From positions 228 to 64,227 of the forward strand of contig NZ_KB890740.1 of the NCBI RefSeq assembly GCF_000373245.1: 64,000 bases of DNA, in the 5' to 3' direction. This DNA comes from Echinicola pacifica DSM 19836. GTDB lineage: Bacteria; Bacteroidota; Bacteroidia; Cytophagales; Cyclobacteriaceae. How positions within the stretch are numbered: position 1 is the first letter of the stretch; every line of letters begins with the position of its first letter. Positions 8,982 to 18,705 of this stretch are shown in pieces. The position numbers and the translations under genes are program-made. Below the pieces are notes generated by a model, which saw nothing but the letters and a program-made list of their open reading frames with translations, did no database searches and was not told the DNA's origin.

Positions 8982-9575
8982 TTATTTTATTTTAAAATTC
9001 ACTGTTAAACTTGGATAGCCTAATACAAATCCCTGATTACCCACCAAGATTGAAACTGGGCGAAGCTCATAGCTGGTGGACTGCTTTTTTGGGGCAACCC
9101 TAAGTCCAAAAGACCCTTTTCCACCAATATAGAAATGAGAAAAGTACCTGGATTGCTGTGGAAGGCCATTACTATCTCCTCCTGTGCCGATCATACCCCT
9201 GGACAATGCCCCAAAAGCACCTCCCGAGATCATGAGCGAAAATGCGCCGAGCCTCGCCACATCCACATGGAGGTCCAGCCCCAGACTGCTCAGACGAAAT
9301 TCCTGGTCCCTGGCATCATTAATCCCTATGGAACGGAATCCTCCAAACAATATTGAGGGATTAAACCGGACTCTACCCTTAGCGTCAAGCTCTCTTAAAT
9401 AACCCAGATTATAAATCAGACCACTGCCACTTTCCGACTTGCCCTCTAGGACGCCCAGACCTATTCCCGCTTGAATGGCATTTCGTGAATATTCAGTTTC
9501 CTGAGCCCTAGCCCCAGAAGCCATCATCAGTAGCACTGAAAAGCAGGCCCCAAAACATATATGTGAAATCCTCAT
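8982..9575 (-). CDS. Predicted outer-membrane beta-barrel protein (paralogue 1)
   Basis: 197 residues with a signal peptide (about 1-24, ending SGARAQ). The rest is a small predicted beta-barrel closely related to the downstream gene (see 8347-8979), so the pair is a tandem duplication. Both keep the motif G-x-x-S-R-G-x-x-G-T-G-G near residue 130. This is the first gene of the two-gene operon, and its start lies at the edge of an 800-bp non-coding region. The family is not recognised; a structural or stress-linked envelope role would be speculation. Confidence 0.75.
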   Translation of the reverse strand: MRISHICFGACFSVLLMMASGARAQETEYSRNAIQAGIGLGVLEGKSESGSGLIYNLGYLRELDAKGRVRFNPSILFGGFRSIGINDARDQEFRLSSLGLDLHVDVARLGAFSLMISGGAFGALSRGMIGTGGDSNGLPQQSRYFSHFYIGGKGSFGLRVAPKKQSTSYELRPVSILVGNQGFVLGYPSLTVNFKIK

Positions 9576-10298
9576 CGTCTTTTTTTAATGCTGAAAGAAT
9601 TATTAAAATTACCTCGGGAATCTCCCTTTACCTAAAATTTAGATACGCAGTAGTACGCAGCATGATGGATTATATCATGGGTCAGCATGCTTTTATCCTC
9701 AAAAAATAGGCAGTGACCGTCAGCCCCTTTATTAATTCAGTATTTCTCTTTTTATTTGCCCAGGGCAAAATAAAAAACCGTAAACCATTTCCTAAAATCT
9801 ACTCTATAGCGTGGTGAAGAAAAGAATCCTGGAGCATTATATTTCCCTTAAAAACTTAAAAAAAGTCAAGCTCCTTCCAAAATAATGATTCAATAGGTAC
9901 TTACAGTTAGCCTATAGTTCACTCTGTACTTTATCTACCCGATTATCAGATATATACCTGTAGTTAAATATAAATATAGGATATTAAAATGACTTGAAAT
10001 CAAAAAAAACATACTCCCGAAACACCAATATTCCTCCTTCTTCTAAATCAAAAAGAGTTGTCTCAAAATTACTACATTCACGGTTGGGACTTTAACGCTA
10101 GATATCCACCAAAATCGCCCCCCCGTACAGGCAAGGACCCGGATATTACCAAACGCAGGCACTATTTGGAAAGAAAGGAGGTCCTGTATCAATTCTAAAA
10201 ATCAGACCTGGAGAGCACAAATAATTAACTATTACAAAGTGTAAGTTGAATAGATACAGGGTCAATTCAACAATGCTGAAAACGAGCATTTCCCTCAC
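9576..10298. other. Long intergenic region, no gene recognised
   Basis: About 720 bp between the barrel operon start and the Tex terminator. The part nearest 9576 should hold the barrel operon promoter. A more GC-rich block (about 10070-10200) looks different from its AT-rich surroundings and might be a remnant, but no coding signal was found on either strand. Confidence 0.4.
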
Positions 10299-10335
10299 AA
10301 AAAAAACAGCCGGCTAGACTTGGGTCCACCGGCTG
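10299..10335 (-). terminator. Rho-independent terminator of tex
   Basis: The minus strand carries CAGCCGG ... CCGGCTG followed by eight T, about 59 bp after the tex stop codon. Confidence 0.85.
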
Positions 10336-10393
10336 TAATCTATTGTATGGTTTATCATCTCCATCTCCACTTCTATTGGAGATATAAAATAAT

Positions 10394-12646
10394 TTATTTG
10401 CCAAATTTCCCCTTAAGCATGGCTAGTTTTGCGGCCATATCACCTTCAGGTTCTTTCTCTTCTCTTTTGGCTCTCTTGCCGCCACCGGCTTTTGCTTTTC
10501 CTCTTTCGGCAAAAGGATCCGACTTCATACTTAAGGCAATGCGTTTACGAGCAAGGTCCACCTCAATGACGGTAACCTCCACTTTTTGGTTGACAGTAAT
10601 GACCTCATTAGGATCCGATATATAGCGATCCGCCAGATGACTCAGATGTACGAGTCCATCCTGATGAACGCCCACATCCACAAAGGCCCCAAAGTTAGTA
10701 ATATTGGTGATGATTCCAGGAAGCTTCATTCCCACTTTGAGGTCTTTCATTTCATTTACTCCCTCCTGGAAGCTAAACACCTCAAAAGTCTCCCGTGGAT
10801 CTCGGCCTGGCTTGGCCAGTTCGGCCATGATATCCTGTAAGGTAGGCAGTCCTACGGTTTCAGTCACATAGTTTTTCAACAGTACTTTTTGGCGCAGCTC
10901 CTCACTATTCATAAGGTCCGTCACACTGCTCCCTATATCGCTGGCCATCTTTTGGACCAGACCGTAGCGCTCAGGGTGTACCGCACTTCTATCCAATGGA
11001 TTTGGGGCATTTTGAATTCTGAGAAATCCTGCGGCCTGCTCATAGGCTTTGTCTCCCAGACGAGGGACGCTTTTGATTTCCTCGCGGGATTTGAAAGGCC
11101 CATGTTCATTTCTATAGGCAACTATATTCTGAGCCAAGGAAGGCCCCAGACCAGACACATAGGTCAGCAATTGCTTGGAGGCGGTATTTACTTCCACTCC
11201 TACGCCATTCACACAGCTCATCACCGTATCATCCAGTGAGTTTTTTAGTGCCGACTGGTCCACATCATGCTGGTACTGGCCCACTCCTATGGATTTCGGG
11301 TCAATTTTCACCAGTTCGGCTAAGGGATCCATCAGTCTTCTGCCGATGGATACTGCTCCTCTAATCGTCAAATCCAAGTCAGGAAACTCCTCTCTCGCCA
11401 CATCAGAGGCGGAGTAAATAGAGGCCCCGCTTTCATTGACCATTACGATCAGCACATTGGCTGGCAAGCCGATTGACTTAAAAAACTGCTCCGATTCCCT
11501 ACCTGCCGTGCCATTACCGATGGCGATGGCTTCCACCTGATGCTTCTCCACCAAGTGTTTTACCATGGCAGCAGATTCTGCTTTCTTTCGCTGAGGCTCA
11601 TGAGGGTAGATGGCATCATAATGTAATACCTGCCCCTGAGGCCCTAAGCAGACCAGTTTACATCCAGTCCTAAAACCAGGATCGATAGCCATCACCGACT
11701 TCTCGCCGAGGGGAGCGCCTAGCAATAGTTGGCGGAGGTTTTCAGCAAAAACCTTGATCGCTCCTTCATCTGCTTTCTTTTTGGTAAATAACCTCACTTC
11801 AGTCTCCATAGAAGGCTTCATCAGGCGCTTATAGCAATCCTTGACCGCTAGTTTTACCTGCTCGGAGGAGGTATTCTGCGAGGAGATCACCTGCTTTTCC
11901 ATTATGGCGAGCGCATCCAGTTCCTCAGGACTGGAATCTAGCATAAGGAAGAGTTCTTTCTCTCCTCTCCTCATGGCCAAAACGCGGTGGGATGGGGCTG
12001 TCTTGATAGGCTCCGTCCAGTCAAAATAATCTTTATATTTGATCGCTTCCTCTTCCTTACCAGGGATTACCTTGGAGACGAATTTACCTTCTTCAATAAA
12101 TAGCTTACGCAATTTGGTACGAATCTCAGCATTTTCGTTGATCCACTCGGCCATAATATCGCGGGCACCATGTAGGGCTTCCTCGATATCTTTCACCTCT
12201 TTCTCTGCATCAATATACTTGCTGGCTTCCTGCTCAAGGTCAAGAGATTCCTGGGCAAAAATCAGCTCTGCCAAAGGTTCCAAGCCCTTTTCCCGGGCAA
12301 TGGTAGCCTTAGTTCTTCGCTTAGGCTTATACGGCAGGTACAAATCCTCCAGGGCCGTCATGGTCTCTGCCTTATTGATCTTCGCCTCCAATTCAGGGCT
12401 GAGTTTCTCTTGCTCTCTGATAGACTTAAGAATGGCCTCCCGCCTCTTATCAAGATCCCTCAATTGCTGCACTCGATCTCGGATAGCGGCAACTTGTACT
12501 TCATCCAGTGAGCCGGTTACCTCTTTACGGTACCTCGAAATAAATGGCACTGTGGCCCCTTCATCCAACAATTCAATAGTATCAGACACTTGTTTATGTC
12601 TGACATTTAGCTCTTCGGCTATCTTAAAATAATGATCGATATTCAT
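10394..12646 (-). CDS. tex: Tex family RNA-binding transcriptional accessory protein
   Basis: About 750 residues, the normal length for Tex. The Tex N-terminal domain opens with FKIAEELNVRHKQ ... LLDEGATVPFISRYRKE. A YqgF/RuvC-like fold follows (VMAIDPGFRTGCKLV), then tandem helix-hairpin-helix segments (LGPSLAQNIVAYRNEHGPF) and a C-terminal S1 RNA-binding domain (ITNFGAFVDVGVHQDGLVH) with a basic tail. Tex proteins bind nucleic acid and affect transcription, antitermination and stress tolerance. The start was placed at the Met opening MNIDHYFKIAEEL, because family members begin there; an in-frame Met 12 codons upstream (12682) is possible but lacks homologous sequence. Monocistronic, with its own terminator. 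Confidence 0.95.
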   Translation of the reverse strand: MNIDHYFKIAEELNVRHKQVSDTIELLDEGATVPFISRYRKEVTGSLDEVQVAAIRDRVQQLRDLDKRREAILKSIREQEKLSPELEAKINKAETMTALEDLYLPYKPKRRTKATIAREKGLEPLAELIFAQESLDLEQEASKYIDAEKEVKDIEEALHGARDIMAEWINENAEIRTKLRKLFIEEGKFVSKVIPGKEEEAIKYKDYFDWTEPIKTAPSHRVLAMRRGEKELFLMLDSSPEELDALAIMEKQVISSQNTSSEQVKLAVKDCYKRLMKPSMETEVRLFTKKKADEGAIKVFAENLRQLLLGAPLGEKSVMAIDPGFRTGCKLVCLGPQGQVLHYDAIYPHEPQRKKAESAAMVKHLVEKHQVEAIAIGNGTAGRESEQFFKSIGLPANVLIVMVNESGASIYSASDVAREEFPDLDLTIRGAVSIGRRLMDPLAELVKIDPKSIGVGQYQHDVDQSALKNSLDDTVMSCVNGVGVEVNTASKQLLTYVSGLGPSLAQNIVAYRNEHGPFKSREEIKSVPRLGDKAYEQAAGFLRIQNAPNPLDRSAVHPERYGLVQKMASDIGSSVTDLMNSEELRQKVLLKNYVTETVGLPTLQDIMAELAKPGRDPRETFEVFSFQEGVNEMKDLKVGMKLPGIITNITNFGAFVDVGVHQDGLVHLSHLADRYISDPNEVITVNQKVEVTVIEVDLARKRIALSMKSDPFAERGKAKAGGGKRAKREEKEPEGDMAAKLAMLKGKFGK

Positions 12647-13028
12647 AAATCCAGTCAAATTTGCGGTGCTAATGGAGCGCAATTTAAAGCTTCCTGTAGA
12701 GTTTTCTGAATGGAATTTGGTTTAATTCCCCAGTTCATGGATAACGATTTGTCAAAGAAGGCTTTGAATGTTTGATCAGTTCGGAAAATGGATACCATAG
12801 ATTGACCAAATTGAGAAACTTATTTTTAGGCTAATAGAACAGCATGCAAAATAAACAGCCATTGGTTCAAACTGTACTCAACTGACTAACAGACCAATGA
12901 ACCATAATGCAAGTCTATAAAACTCAAACACTTGCTCAATAAAGAGAATATCCAAAAGGCTAAAATTGGCGTTTGGCCAACCTTGGCTGGGGGCATGCGT
13001 ATGGTTATAAAATAACTAAATAGGATCT
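12647..13028. other. Divergent intergenic region tex / thioredoxin
   Basis: It holds the promoters of both divergent genes, but no consensus boxes stand out. A short dyad TTGGC/GCCAA occurs near 12968-12980. No gene was seen. Confidence 0.4.
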
Positions 13029-13616
13029 ATGGATTGGAAGAAGGAAATCAAAAGTTGGGCTATCATTCTGGGAGTATTCGGCATCATCTATGCCATGGGT
13101 TGGTATGCACCCATCATGGGAAAATTGCAATCTATCGTCTTATCCACCGGCCTGATCAAACCTAATCTGGAAAAAGCCAATGAAGTAGGCCGGGAATTTG
13201 ATTATTCCGGCAAATTCCTTGATCTCGATGGTCAACTTGTAGATTTACAATCTTACCGAAACCAAACGATTTTCATTAACCTGTGGGCCACTTGGTGCCC
13301 TCCCTGCATTGCCGAGATGCCTCATATAGAAAGCCTCTATCAGAAGATGAAGGATAATGAGTCTATTAGTTTTTTGATGATTAACCTGGACGAAGATCCG
13401 GAAAAGCCAGTAAGGTTTATTGCTAAAAAAGAATATACCTTTCCTGTCGTGCATGCCAGCTATGGTATCACCCCTTCCCTACGCCACCAAAGCATCCCTA
13501 CCACCCTGGTCGTTAGCCCTGAGGGAAAAATTATCTTTAGACAGGAAGGAATGAGTAATTTTGATACGGAAGAATTCAGGGAATTCCTGCTAAATGGACC
13601 CGATGAATCAAATTGA
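13029..13616 (+). CDS. TlpA-like membrane-anchored thioredoxin family protein
   Basis: 195 residues. An N-terminal transmembrane helix (about 10-27) anchors a periplasmic thioredoxin-fold domain (about 55-190). The redox motif is W-C90-P-P-C93 in NLWATWCPPC, and the cis-Pro loop is SIPTT. This build is that of TlpA/ResA-type thiol reductases, which reduce disulfides in periplasmic proteins or help cytochrome c maturation. The WCPPC motif is the TlpA/ResA type rather than the WCGPC of cytosolic thioredoxin. It stands alone; the partner is unknown. The c-type cytochromes at 44-47 kb are possible clients, but that link is only inference. Confidence 0.9.
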   Translation: MDWKKEIKSWAIILGVFGIIYAMGWYAPIMGKLQSIVLSTGLIKPNLEKANEVGREFDYSGKFLDLDGQLVDLQSYRNQTIFINLWATWCPPCIAEMPHIESLYQKMKDNESISFLMINLDEDPEKPVRFIAKKEYTFPVVHASYGITPSLRHQSIPTTLVVSPEGKIIFRQEGMSNFDTEEFREFLLNGPDESN

Positions 13617-13767
13617 CAGCTGATCAAAAAAGTTCACCTGTTCTAGTGCGATAAATCGCCTTATTTCTCAATTTTAACTAGCTTCAGCACCTAAACATCT
13701 TATTCTATTTAGAGTAGGGAGTTTAGATTTTCAGGAATAACTGCCAAATCACTATTGCCTAAGCACG

Positions 13768-14676
13768 CTATTGACCCTTGGTCAGGAAATCATAAATCAT
13801 GCGGGATACCTCCGAGATAAGCTGCTCGCCGGCAGGTTCATCAGATAGGTTTTTGGAAAGGATCACCAGCACATATTGGCGTCCGTCAGGAAGGGTAACA
13901 ATGGCCGAATCATGCCGGACACCCGTAATTCCCCCCGTTTTATGAGCTACTATGACCTCCTTGGGAAGTAGCCTTGGGATGAGGGTTCTGAAGTGTTGAT
14001 CCTCCAGAATTTTGATCATGGACTCAGATGCGGATTTACTGACGGCCTTTCCAGTGGCAATGGCCTTCATGATCAGCATCAGGTCATAGGCATTGGTGGT
14101 ATTGCTTAGTCCTCGGTCAAAAGCCTTCAAGTCCTCCACCCCTCGAAGAACCTCAATATCCATCGCCCCCAGCTCACGCATAGTATGGCTGATGTTCTTT
14201 GCATCGAGTTTTTCGATCAGGATATTTGTCGCTAGATTACTACTCCTCGTGATCATCTCATAATTCAATTCCCGATAGGTGCTATTTTTTCCTATCCGAT
14301 GGTATAAGCCCTCCTGACTATCCACCGACAGATCCATCTTATAAGGGCTTCCATCCACAATACTGCTAAATTGGTTGATCACCTTCACCGAATCATCCAT
14401 AGATAGATTTCCACTTTCCACCTGCTTAAATAACTCTATCATCACTGGGGTTTTCATCGTGCTTGCAGCATGAAATATAGCCTTATCATTGATCAGCAGT
14501 CTTATTGAATCCTCGTCCAGCAGCTCAAAGGCCAGAGCAAAGTCTCCCTGCACCTCCGCAAAATGTGAAGTGATCTGCGCCTCCAGGTCGGATATAGATT
14601 CTTTTTGGTCCTGGGATCCTGAATTACAGCCAAATGCAATTATGACTATAAACCATCCTATTAGTAGCTGTTTCAT
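13768..14676 (-). CDS. Class A beta-lactamase-like serine hydrolase (lipoprotein)
   Basis: 302 residues with a lipobox (IIAFGC, Cys at 17). The fold signatures of class A beta-lactamases are present: S72-T-M-K75 (SxxK), S145-S146-N147 in the place of SDN, and HKTG (KTG) near residue 247. The region after the second motif reads RGVEDLKAFDRGLSN where the omega loop with Glu166 is expected, but the spacing is not canonical. The protein may therefore be a true beta-lactamase (closest in style to the PER/CfxA-like Bacteroidota group) or a related DD-peptidase-like hydrolase. Resistance should not be assumed from the sequence alone. It stands alone, with the rhamnosidase gene starting its 3' end 56 bp upstream on the same strand. 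Confidence 0.8.
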   Translation of the reverse strand: MKQLLIGWFIVIIAFGCNSGSQDQKESISDLEAQITSHFAEVQGDFALAFELLDEDSIRLLINDKAIFHAASTMKTPVMIELFKQVESGNLSMDDSVKVINQFSSIVDGSPYKMDLSVDSQEGLYHRIGKNSTYRELNYEMITRSSNLATNILIEKLDAKNISHTMRELGAMDIEVLRGVEDLKAFDRGLSNTTNAYDLMLIMKAIATGKAVSKSASESMIKILEDQHFRTLIPRLLPKEVIVAHKTGGITGVRHDSAIVTLPDGRQYVLVILSKNLSDEPAGEQLISEVSRMIYDFLTKGQ

Positions 14677-14732
14677 ATATCTAATTTACGGTAGATTTAC
14701 CTATTAATTTCCTTTATACTCCATCCCAGATC

Positions 14733-17414
14733 TTATTGACCCAAAGTCCAGCTGTACTCGCCGGAAGGCAGGGAATAGACGGTACTTCCATCCTTATCCA
14801 TCTTGCTGCTGATGCCACTCTCCTGAGCTGAGGGCAGAGAAAGTGTGCCTGGCAGTCGCAGGCTGGCAGTGGAGTTGGCGGGGATCACCACTTCGAAATG
14901 GATCTGTCCATTGGCTGCCCGCTCCCACTGAGAATGTATTCTGCCATAAGGCCCCTCATGACTTGCTTCAAAATGATCCAAATCCCCTGCAAAATGAGGC
15001 TGTAAAAGTATGTTTTTGAAGCCTGGCTGCGCTGGGTCTGGCTTGATGCCTCCTAGAGCTTTATATATCCACGCTCCGATCTCTCCAAACATAATATGGT
15101 TCATGGATATATCATTCTCCGAATCTATCCTCCAATTCTCATACAAGGTCGTGGCTCCATTCACGATCCACCAACCCCAGGAAGGGTAAGTCTCCTGAGC
15201 CGCCACACGATAGGCCACCTCTGCATGACCATTTTCACTAAGGGCATTAAGGATGGCCTTGGTACCCAAAAGGCCCACATCCAAATGGTAATCGTCTTGC
15301 TCCACACGGTCAGCAAGGTTTTGAGCCAGCTTGCTTCGTAGATGCTCCGGCACGATGTCCCATTGGAGCGCTACGCTCAGTTCCGTTTGATAGCCAGAAC
15401 CGTATATGGCCCTCTCTTCATCTAGGTATTTATCATTAATGGCCTGTTGGATTTTTTGAGCAAGAATATCATATCTCTCTGCATTTTCCCGATCGCCCAG
15501 CAGCTGGGCTGTATGCGCTAATATCCTTGCATCCACCAAGTAATACGCTGAGGAGGTATATTCCACCGGAGATTTGGACTTGACGGGCACCCAGTCGCCC
15601 AGGCCCCAGGTGGTCAATCCCTCCGGGCTGATCTCCGTAATATGATCTACATAGCGCTGCATGGCTTCATAGTTTTCCTCCAATATGCGCTGGTCCCCGT
15701 AGAACAGGTAAACATTCCATGGGATGAGGCAAATGGTACTGGTCCAGTCCGGACCATTTCCCCACTCATATCCCCAGCCTGAAGTGGGGATGATGGAGGG
15801 CAGCACGCCGTTTGGCTGCTGCTCATCACGGTGGTCATCCATCCATTTCTCGTATATTTTGATGCCTTCATAGGAATATAAGCCAGTTTCCACCGCTATA
15901 TGTGCATCTCCCGTCCAGCCATTTTTTTCTCGCTGGGGACAGTCTGTGGGATAGCCAAATAGGTTCGCCAGATATGAATTATTAGTCGCCCACCAGATCG
16001 CATCCAAGGTGGCATTAGATGAGGATATCTCTCCCACCTGAGGCACATCACTGTACATAAAATAGGCTTTGAGATGATCCTTGGAAAGCTTCACGGGCCT
16101 GTCAGCTGTCACCTCCACATATTGGAAACCCTTATAATTAAACCTGGCAGCAAATTGCTCCTCTCCTTTACCACTAAGGATAAATATATCGGTCTGGAAG
16201 GGGTCGCTATCATCTGTGGGACGATAGTGCACATCAATATTGGAGAGGTCCACACTGCCGTCTGGGGCTAGCCTTTCGCCATGCTTCAGGCGAAATAGGG
16301 TCCCCCGCTCTCCACTAATCGTAAACTCACTGACACCAGAAATATTTCTTCCTATATCAAACACAAAAGTGGAATCATTCAGCTGGCTTATGGATTGGGC
16401 TTCGATCGTCTCATTATACCGAATGGGAGGCATTACCTGAGCGACTATTTTCTCCGCCGGAGCGGAGCGGAAGATCACCCCTTTCCATTCCTTATCCTCA
16501 AAATGAGGCCTATCCCATCCCTGCTGCTCTAGTCTGGCGTCATAATGCTCCGCAGTATAAATGCTATTGAAAACCACTGGACTCAGAGAGGTCTTCCAGT
16601 CCTTGCCAGTGCTGATCACCTCTCTGCTGCCGTCTTTATAGCGGATGTGTAAGTCCATGCTGAAGGTGGGCCGATTTCGCCATGGCGCATTATGGAAGTT
16701 CCACACCGCCGTGGATTGATGATTATACCATCCATTGCCAAGCAGAACCCCAAGAGCATTCTGACCCTGAGTCAGGCTTTCTGTGATATCATGAGTGACA
16801 TACAGCAGCCTGCGGTCAAATCGTGTATAAGCTGGATCAAGCCTATGGTTTCCAATTCGCTGGCCATTTATGGTCAACTCATACAGCCCTCCCACAGCGA
16901 TATAAGCCCGGGCGGACTGGATCTCTTTGCTTATGCCAAACTCTCTCCTAAAATAAGGAGCCGTTTTCGTGTCCCTTGATTCATTGTCTCCGATCCAGGC
17001 CCCTTGCCAGTTTTCCTCATCCATCATCCCCGTTTCGAAGCTCGCCAGACGGGACTGCCCCAAGCTTTTGCCCTCTTGATTCCAGACCTCCACCGTCCAA
17101 TAATAACTCGTAAAGGGCTGCAATTCCTCTCCCAGATATATTATCAGCTGACGGTCACCTGCCTGCTTTTGGCTATCCCAAATTAGCTTTCCCTGGCCAC
17201 CGAAGGCAGTGGAATCTGTGGCCACTCGCAGTCGATACGCCGACTGAGCCGCACCTTGCAGGTCTGAATTCATCTGCCATGTAAATCGCGGTTGACTGCT
17301 GTCCAGTCCTATTGGTTCCACCATATACTCCGTCTTTAGCGCTTTTTGCGCTTGGGCTTTTTGAAAAATTAAAAGAGCTATACAAAAAGTGATGATTCGG
17401 TGTAAGGTGTTCAT
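14733..17414 (-). CDS. Alpha-L-rhamnosidase (GH78)
   Basis: About 893 residues from the chosen start, normal for GH78. A signal peptide (MNTLHRIITFCIALLIF, cleavage after AQA) marks it as exported. Domains in order: N-terminal Ig-like domain with PRFTWQM, jelly-roll domain (YIAVGGLYELTINGQRIGNH), concanavalin-like domain, (alpha/alpha)6 barrel and C-terminal beta domain. The catalytic segment DCPQREKNGWTGD (about residues 491-503) and the later ATTLYENW supply the acid and base glutamates of the family. It releases terminal alpha-L-rhamnose from glycans such as rhamnogalacturonan or ulvan-type oligosaccharides. The start was placed at Met 16 of the longest frame (ATG at 17414), where the signal peptide begins; ATG codons at 17420 and 17459 are alternatives. 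Confidence 0.92.
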   Translation of the reverse strand: MNTLHRIITFCIALLIFQKAQAQKALKTEYMVEPIGLDSSQPRFTWQMNSDLQGAAQSAYRLRVATDSTAFGGQGKLIWDSQKQAGDRQLIIYLGEELQPFTSYYWTVEVWNQEGKSLGQSRLASFETGMMDEENWQGAWIGDNESRDTKTAPYFRREFGISKEIQSARAYIAVGGLYELTINGQRIGNHRLDPAYTRFDRRLLYVTHDITESLTQGQNALGVLLGNGWYNHQSTAVWNFHNAPWRNRPTFSMDLHIRYKDGSREVISTGKDWKTSLSPVVFNSIYTAEHYDARLEQQGWDRPHFEDKEWKGVIFRSAPAEKIVAQVMPPIRYNETIEAQSISQLNDSTFVFDIGRNISGVSEFTISGERGTLFRLKHGERLAPDGSVDLSNIDVHYRPTDDSDPFQTDIFILSGKGEEQFAARFNYKGFQYVEVTADRPVKLSKDHLKAYFMYSDVPQVGEISSSNATLDAIWWATNNSYLANLFGYPTDCPQREKNGWTGDAHIAVETGLYSYEGIKIYEKWMDDHRDEQQPNGVLPSIIPTSGWGYEWGNGPDWTSTICLIPWNVYLFYGDQRILEENYEAMQRYVDHITEISPEGLTTWGLGDWVPVKSKSPVEYTSSAYYLVDARILAHTAQLLGDRENAERYDILAQKIQQAINDKYLDEERAIYGSGYQTELSVALQWDIVPEHLRSKLAQNLADRVEQDDYHLDVGLLGTKAILNALSENGHAEVAYRVAAQETYPSWGWWIVNGATTLYENWRIDSENDISMNHIMFGEIGAWIYKALGGIKPDPAQPGFKNILLQPHFAGDLDHFEASHEGPYGRIHSQWERAANGQIHFEVVIPANSTASLRLPGTLSLPSAQESGISSKMDKDGSTVYSLPSGEYSWTLGQ

Positions 17415-17826
17415 GATCATTGGGGGGTGGGGAATATTAGTTTTTATTGTACAATTCAAGTTGGCGCTAGCCGATGCTATTGTTCAGCTAACTATTTTTT
17501 GACTTTGGTTCTATACTGATTGATCAATACGATAAAAAGAGCCGTCTGAGTTCTCAGCATTCCCTGTATATTTTAAGGAGATAGTGTTAAATCTAAGTCA
17601 AGTCGTGAATTCGTTTTCTTTATTAAGATATAATAAGCTTTTTATTAGCAAGATATCTAATCATTAGGTAAACAAATATATAATCGTTCTGATAATCATC
17701 CACTCAAATTTACCGGATCAAATTCCCCCAAAGGGTATTTACAGATGAGTTGTCCTTCTTATTTTTTGAGAGGCATTCCTATCCTATTTTGTATTTTAAG
17801 GGATTAGGCAAGGAGTAGGAATACCT
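17415..17826. other. Intergenic region upstream of rhamnosidase
   Basis: It should contain the rhamnosidase promoter. A dyad AGATAT/ATATCT with AGC/GCT inside spans 17626-17658 and could be an operator; this is weak. No gene was seen. Confidence 0.35.
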
Positions 17827-18702
17827 TTAAGAAATGGATTCATACCAGCAACTGGCGGCACCTATGAGGGCGGCTTGCTCCCCAAGGAGGCTTTTTCTGA
17901 TTGACACATTTCCGCATTCCCTGGCCACCTGGCTTTTCACTTCCGCCATGAACAGATCGGAGGAATGCGTGATACTTCCACCTAAGACCACCACTTCCGC
18001 CTCTTCCTCAGAGGCAAATCTGCTCAGAAACAAGCCCAGGTTTTGTCCAAATTCTGTGAAAATGGCTGTTTTTAGCGGCAAATCCTCAAGCTCTGCCAAG
18101 TCCCTTACCCCAATAATTTCCTTGCCAGTGAGCTCATGGTATTTCTGCAAAAACCAGCGACTGGAAAAATACTGCTCTGCTATACCCTCCTTAAAGGAAT
18201 CTCCCCACCTAGCGGCATCATGAGCTTCGGTACCATGGAAGAAGGCGGTTCCTGCGCCTGTGCCTAGCGTCATGCCTATTGCTCTTTTGAAGCCTTGGGC
18301 AGAACCCGCAAAGAGCTCTCCCTGGAGGAAGCAGGCCGCATCGTTTTTGAACCTGATCTGGCTGGTTTTTATGCCCAATTTACTCGCTAAAAGTTCCTTA
18401 ATATTCTTACCATACAGGGCTTCATATTTATCCTGAGTACTCCCTATAAAAGAGATCCCCGCATCATAATCAAAAGGGCCGGGCATTGCGATCCCTAATC
18501 GTAAGGACTCGAGCCCGAGTTCAGGAACTAAGGGCACAATCGCCTCGCACCACTGCTCCAATATCATTTTCTCCTCGCCCTTAGAATCCACAGGACAGCG
18601 CATCAGCCTCTTTTCCTGTAGTTTCCGAGCCTCCAAATCCACTATACCTGCTGTGATATGAGAACCTCCCACATCTATTCCTATGACTATTTGATTCTTC
18701 AT
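17827..18702 (-). CDS. ROK family sugar kinase
   Basis: 291 residues. The N-terminal ATP-binding motif IGIDVGGSHITAGIVD, the catalytic Asp in RFKNDAACFLQGE, and the glycine loop TLGTGAGTAFF identify an ROK (repressor/ORF/kinase) kinase without an HTH domain. The classic ROK zinc motif (CxCGxxGC) is absent, since the matching region reads GTEAHDAARWGDSFKEGI. The likely reaction is ATP-dependent phosphorylation of a hexose such as glucose, mannose or fructose. It lies 3 bp after the end of a decayed GH92 alpha-mannosidase remnant on the same strand, so mannose was a plausible ancestral substrate of this operon; that is inference. The gene itself is intact. Confidence 0.88.
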   Translation of the reverse strand: MKNQIVIGIDVGGSHITAGIVDLEARKLQEKRLMRCPVDSKGEEKMILEQWCEAIVPLVPELGLESLRLGIAMPGPFDYDAGISFIGSTQDKYEALYGKNIKELLASKLGIKTSQIRFKNDAACFLQGELFAGSAQGFKRAIGMTLGTGAGTAFFHGTEAHDAARWGDSFKEGIAEQYFSSRWFLQKYHELTGKEIIGVRDLAELEDLPLKTAIFTEFGQNLGLFLSRFASEEEAEVVVLGGSITHSSDLFMAEVKSQVARECGNVSIRKSLLGEQAALIGAASCWYESIS

Positions 18703-18705
18703 TGC

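Noticed and set aside
10070-10200. GC-richer block that begins with a TTGTCTCAAAA phrase reminiscent of insertion-sequence ends
   Set aside because: No matching second end, transposase remnant or target duplication was found, so an IS call is not supported.
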